A DNA stretch of 5,706 nt. It comes from Actinomycetes bacterium (GTDB taxonomy: Bacteria > Actinomycetota > Acidimicrobiia > Acidimicrobiales > Palsa-688). The stretch is from positions 1-5,706 of the forward strand of contig JAJZYO010000147.1 in NCBI GenBank assembly GCA_021798075.1, read 5' to 3'. The notes below the pieces were generated by a model, which searched no databases, was not told where the DNA came from, and saw only the letters and a program-made list of their open reading frames with translations. Position numbers and translations under genes: made by a program. Positions 5,404-5,706 of this stretch are shown here, piece by piece; within the stretch, counting starts at the first letter, position 1; the number at the start of each line of letters is the position of its first letter.

Positions 5404-5706
5404 AACGTGGTGAGCCGTACCGTGCTCCCGGTCCAGATCGCCAGGTCGTCCCAATCACCTTCCGCCCCCGGGCGGAGCACGTCCGGGAGCAGTTCCGAGT
5501 TCTCGTAGTTTGCCGACACCGCGCGCCCGACGGTCGCGTTTTAGTGGCGCAGCTCAGGGTCACCGAGGGCCTTCGGCGCTCGCAGGTAGAGGAGTTGGTG
5601 CTATCGCGGTCGTCGGAAGGCGCCGAGCGAGCCCCACAGGCTCGTGTTTACCCTCAGAAAGGCCCACCCGTGCACCTGACCCGGAGACGGGCGGGTCGCA
5701 CGTGAG
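5404..5706. other. Downstream region without a confident gene; inverted repeats
   Basis: No frame here reads convincingly. The plus frame from GTG 5400, overlapping the enolase-like stop as GTGA and 9 nt after AAGGA (5386-5390), is open to a TGA at 5703-5705. Its 101-residue product is extremely Arg-rich, has only moderate GC at third positions and matches nothing I recognise. On the minus strand one frame is open from the right edge to a TGA at 5560-5562 and could be the tail of a convergent gene. Another minus frame is protein-like around 5404-5541 but is broken by stops further right. Inverted repeats at 5421-5491 are listed separately. No terminator with a U-run is seen. Confidence 0.4.
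5421..5491. repeat. Inverted repeats with competing pairings downstream of the enolase-like gene
   Basis: CGTGCTCC at 5421-5428 is perfectly complementary to GGAGCACG at 5474-5481. TGCTCCCGG at 5423-5431 is perfectly complementary to CCGGGAGCA at 5483-5491. The two pairings share the same left arm, so they exclude each other. Between the arms, 5461-5476 is itself a perfect TCCGCCC/GGGCGGA palindrome. No U-run follows, so it is not a standard intrinsic terminator, though it could stabilise the 3' end of the operon mRNA. Confidence 0.4.

Noticed and set aside
5461..5476. TCCGCCC/GGGCGGA palindrome as an intrinsic terminator
   Set aside because: The loop would be only 2 nt with the full stem, and no U-run follows on either strand.
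5298..5519. Minus-strand 73-residue frame overlapping the end of the enolase-like gene
   Set aside because: Its upstream half (5404-5519) is protein-like with GC-rich third positions, but the rest runs antisense through the enolase-like gene. The frame is interrupted by TAA and TAG further right, and I recognise no family; a decayed gene remains possible.
1..5706. tRNA, rRNA, CRISPR array or insertion sequence
   Set aside because: No regularly spaced repeats, terminal inverted repeats with a transposase, or recognisable RNA gene signatures were seen on either strand.

Overview
The window is high-GC DNA, with strongly GC-biased third codon positions inside the confident genes. The regulator, transporter and enzyme families point to an actinomycete-like bacterium (Actinomycetota). 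That taxonomic call is an inference from style and family resemblance, not from a marker gene. The locus looks like a carbohydrate-utilisation cluster built around an intracellular GH95 glycosidase.

Layout: (1) Positions 2-409, minus strand: N-terminal part of a sugar ABC transporter substrate-binding protein, cut by the window's left edge. (2) Positions 410-747: divergent control region. It carries a good minus-strand promoter (TTGACC, 17-bp spacer, extended -10 TAAAGT) for the transporter. A 26-bp imperfect palindrome overlaps its -10, and a second palindrome, CGAAAGGTTTCG, lies just downstream of the predicted start site. (3) Positions 748-1866, plus strand: LacI-family repressor. (4) Positions 1882-4299, plus: GH95 alpha-L-fucosidase/alpha-L-galactosidase family enzyme without a signal peptide. 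(5) Positions 4354-5403, plus: enolase-superfamily (mandelate racemase/muconate lactonizing enzyme-like) protein with an atypical set of catalytic residues. (6) Positions 5404-5706: no confident gene, some inverted repeats, and only weak open frames.

How it may work: the exported binding protein captures an oligosaccharide and a transporter (permeases presumably beyond the left edge) brings it in. The cytoplasmic GH95 enzyme removes a terminal L-fucose- or L-galactose-type residue, and the enolase-superfamily protein may act on the derived sugar acid. The LacI protein would repress the transporter promoter, and perhaps its own operon, until a sugar ligand binds. Gene order, short spacing and shared strand support co-transcription of lacI-type gene, GH95 and enolase-like gene. 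Substrate and pathway are inferred. The most unusual part is the enolase-like protein: the metal ligands are intact, but the position normally holding the Asp (or Lys) of strand 6 is a Ser, and strand 2 carries K-x-H.
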